From assembly GCF_009176305.1 (NCBI RefSeq), contig NZ_BLAJ01000001.1, positions 1,240,001 to 1,304,000 of the forward strand: 64,000 nucleotides of DNA, in the 5' to 3' direction. A model generated the notes under the pieces. The model saw nothing but the letters and a program-made list of their open reading frames with translations, had not been told where the DNA came from and ran no database searches. A program made the position numbers and the translations under genes. This stretch comes from Martinezella dioscoreae. Its GTDB lineage: Bacteria > Pseudomonadota > Alphaproteobacteria > Rhizobiales > Rhizobiaceae. This document shows positions 63,724-64,000 of the stretch, piece after piece; position 1 is the first letter of the stretch; the number at the start of each line of letters is the position of its first letter.

Positions 63724-64000
63724 TTGGCAGTCTATGTCGCGCTGCTCTACAGCATAGTCCTTGGCCCAGGCCGCAGAGTTATCATGTCCGATCTCAAGGC
63801 CATGGCGGAGAGTTTGGGCTTTCGCAATGCCCGAACGCTTGTTGCGACCGGCAATCTTGTTTTCGAAGCCGAGCCGCAGCCAATCGCATCGGTCGAGGCA
63901 CAGCTTGAGGCAGGTTTTGCTACGGCTTTCGGCAAGCATGTCGATATCATCGTCCGCGATGCCGATAGATGGCTGAGGCTCGCCGACGGCAATCCCTTTC
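63724..64000 (+). CDS. DUF1697 family protein (C-terminus beyond window)
   Basis: Partial. Reading from TTG at 63724 the frame gives AVYVALLYSIVLGPGRRVIM then SDLKAMAESLGFRNARTLVA and TGNLVFEAE, the pattern of DUF1697. No function is known. It starts four bases after the yidD stop, so probably the same operon. It is open to the edge of the window. Confidence 0.8.
   Translation, partial: MAVYVALLYSIVLGPGRRVIMSDLKAMAESLGFRNARTLVATGNLVFEAEPQPIASVEAQLEAGFATAFGKHVDIIVRDADRWLRLADGNPF

Overview
The window is ordinary chromosomal DNA of an alphaproteobacterium of the family Rhizobiaceae, most likely Rhizobium in the broad sense. Evidence: the suf order desulfurase-sufB-C-D-S-sufT-sufA, gcvT-H-P behind a tandem glycine riboswitch, many GTG/TTG starts with good Shine-Dalgarno sites, RIME-like intergenic repeats, and protein families typical of rhizobia (BTLCP transglutaminase-like protease, DUF1489, PAS_5, caspase-fold exported protein). 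I see no phage, transposon, CRISPR array or rRNA; the only tRNA is tRNA-Leu(GAG).

Layout. 1-10 kb: partial Nudix hydrolase, RhlE-like helicase, M23 peptidase, DUF455 ferritin-like protein, Bcp peroxiredoxin (all minus), a large AsmA/YhdP-like protein (plus), a small alkyltransferase-like protein and tyrS. 10.5-14.5 kb: an exported caspase-fold protein with both catalytic residues replaced, a frameshifted GNAT acetyltransferase ending in a RIME-like repeat, and an alpha/beta hydrolase. 14.7-21.8 kb: the complete SUF Fe-S assembly operon, followed by a ZIP transporter and an orphan antitoxin-like regulator. 23-27.6 kb: the glycine cleavage operon with its riboswitch. 27.8-34.2 kb: copper chaperone, RluC-type pseudouridine synthase, HAD phosphatase, ATP12 chaperone, lipoprotein, pccB and two DoxX proteins. 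34.2-40.3 kb (minus): a Gdx/SugE-type SMR exporter behind a probable guanidine-II (mini-ykkC) riboswitch, the formaldehyde genes fghA and adhC with yaiI between them, pccA and a DMT exporter.

40.5-46.6 kb is the most accessory part: an XRE regulator, small proteins, tRNA-Leu, lipB, a 53-aa gene, a possible small RNA, two tandem paralogous small secreted six-cysteine proteins, a duplicated-repeat periplasmic protein, a deformylase homologue lacking metal ligands, and a MerR regulator with a near-perfect 22-bp palindrome in its promoter. 46.6-64 kb returns to housekeeping: membrane proteins, sdaA, a class C beta-lactamase-like hydrolase, DUF1489, a D,D-carboxypeptidase with SPOR domain, transglutaminase-like protease, prolyl iminopeptidase, PilZ and PAS proteins, rhomboid protease, CBS protein, patatin, hisI, folE, an atypical IscU-like protein, yidD and a partial DUF1697 gene.

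Functional links: suf genes and the distant IscU-like protein concern Fe-S clusters; gcvTHP and sdaA handle glycine/serine one-carbon flow; adhC-fghA oxidise formaldehyde through glutathione; pccA and pccB, about 4 kb apart on opposite strands, together make propionyl-CoA carboxylase. No complete new multi-gene defence-like system is visible. The best candidates for undescribed biology are the tandem cysteine-rich secreted pair, the pseudo-caspase, the degenerate deformylase and two possible structured RNAs.
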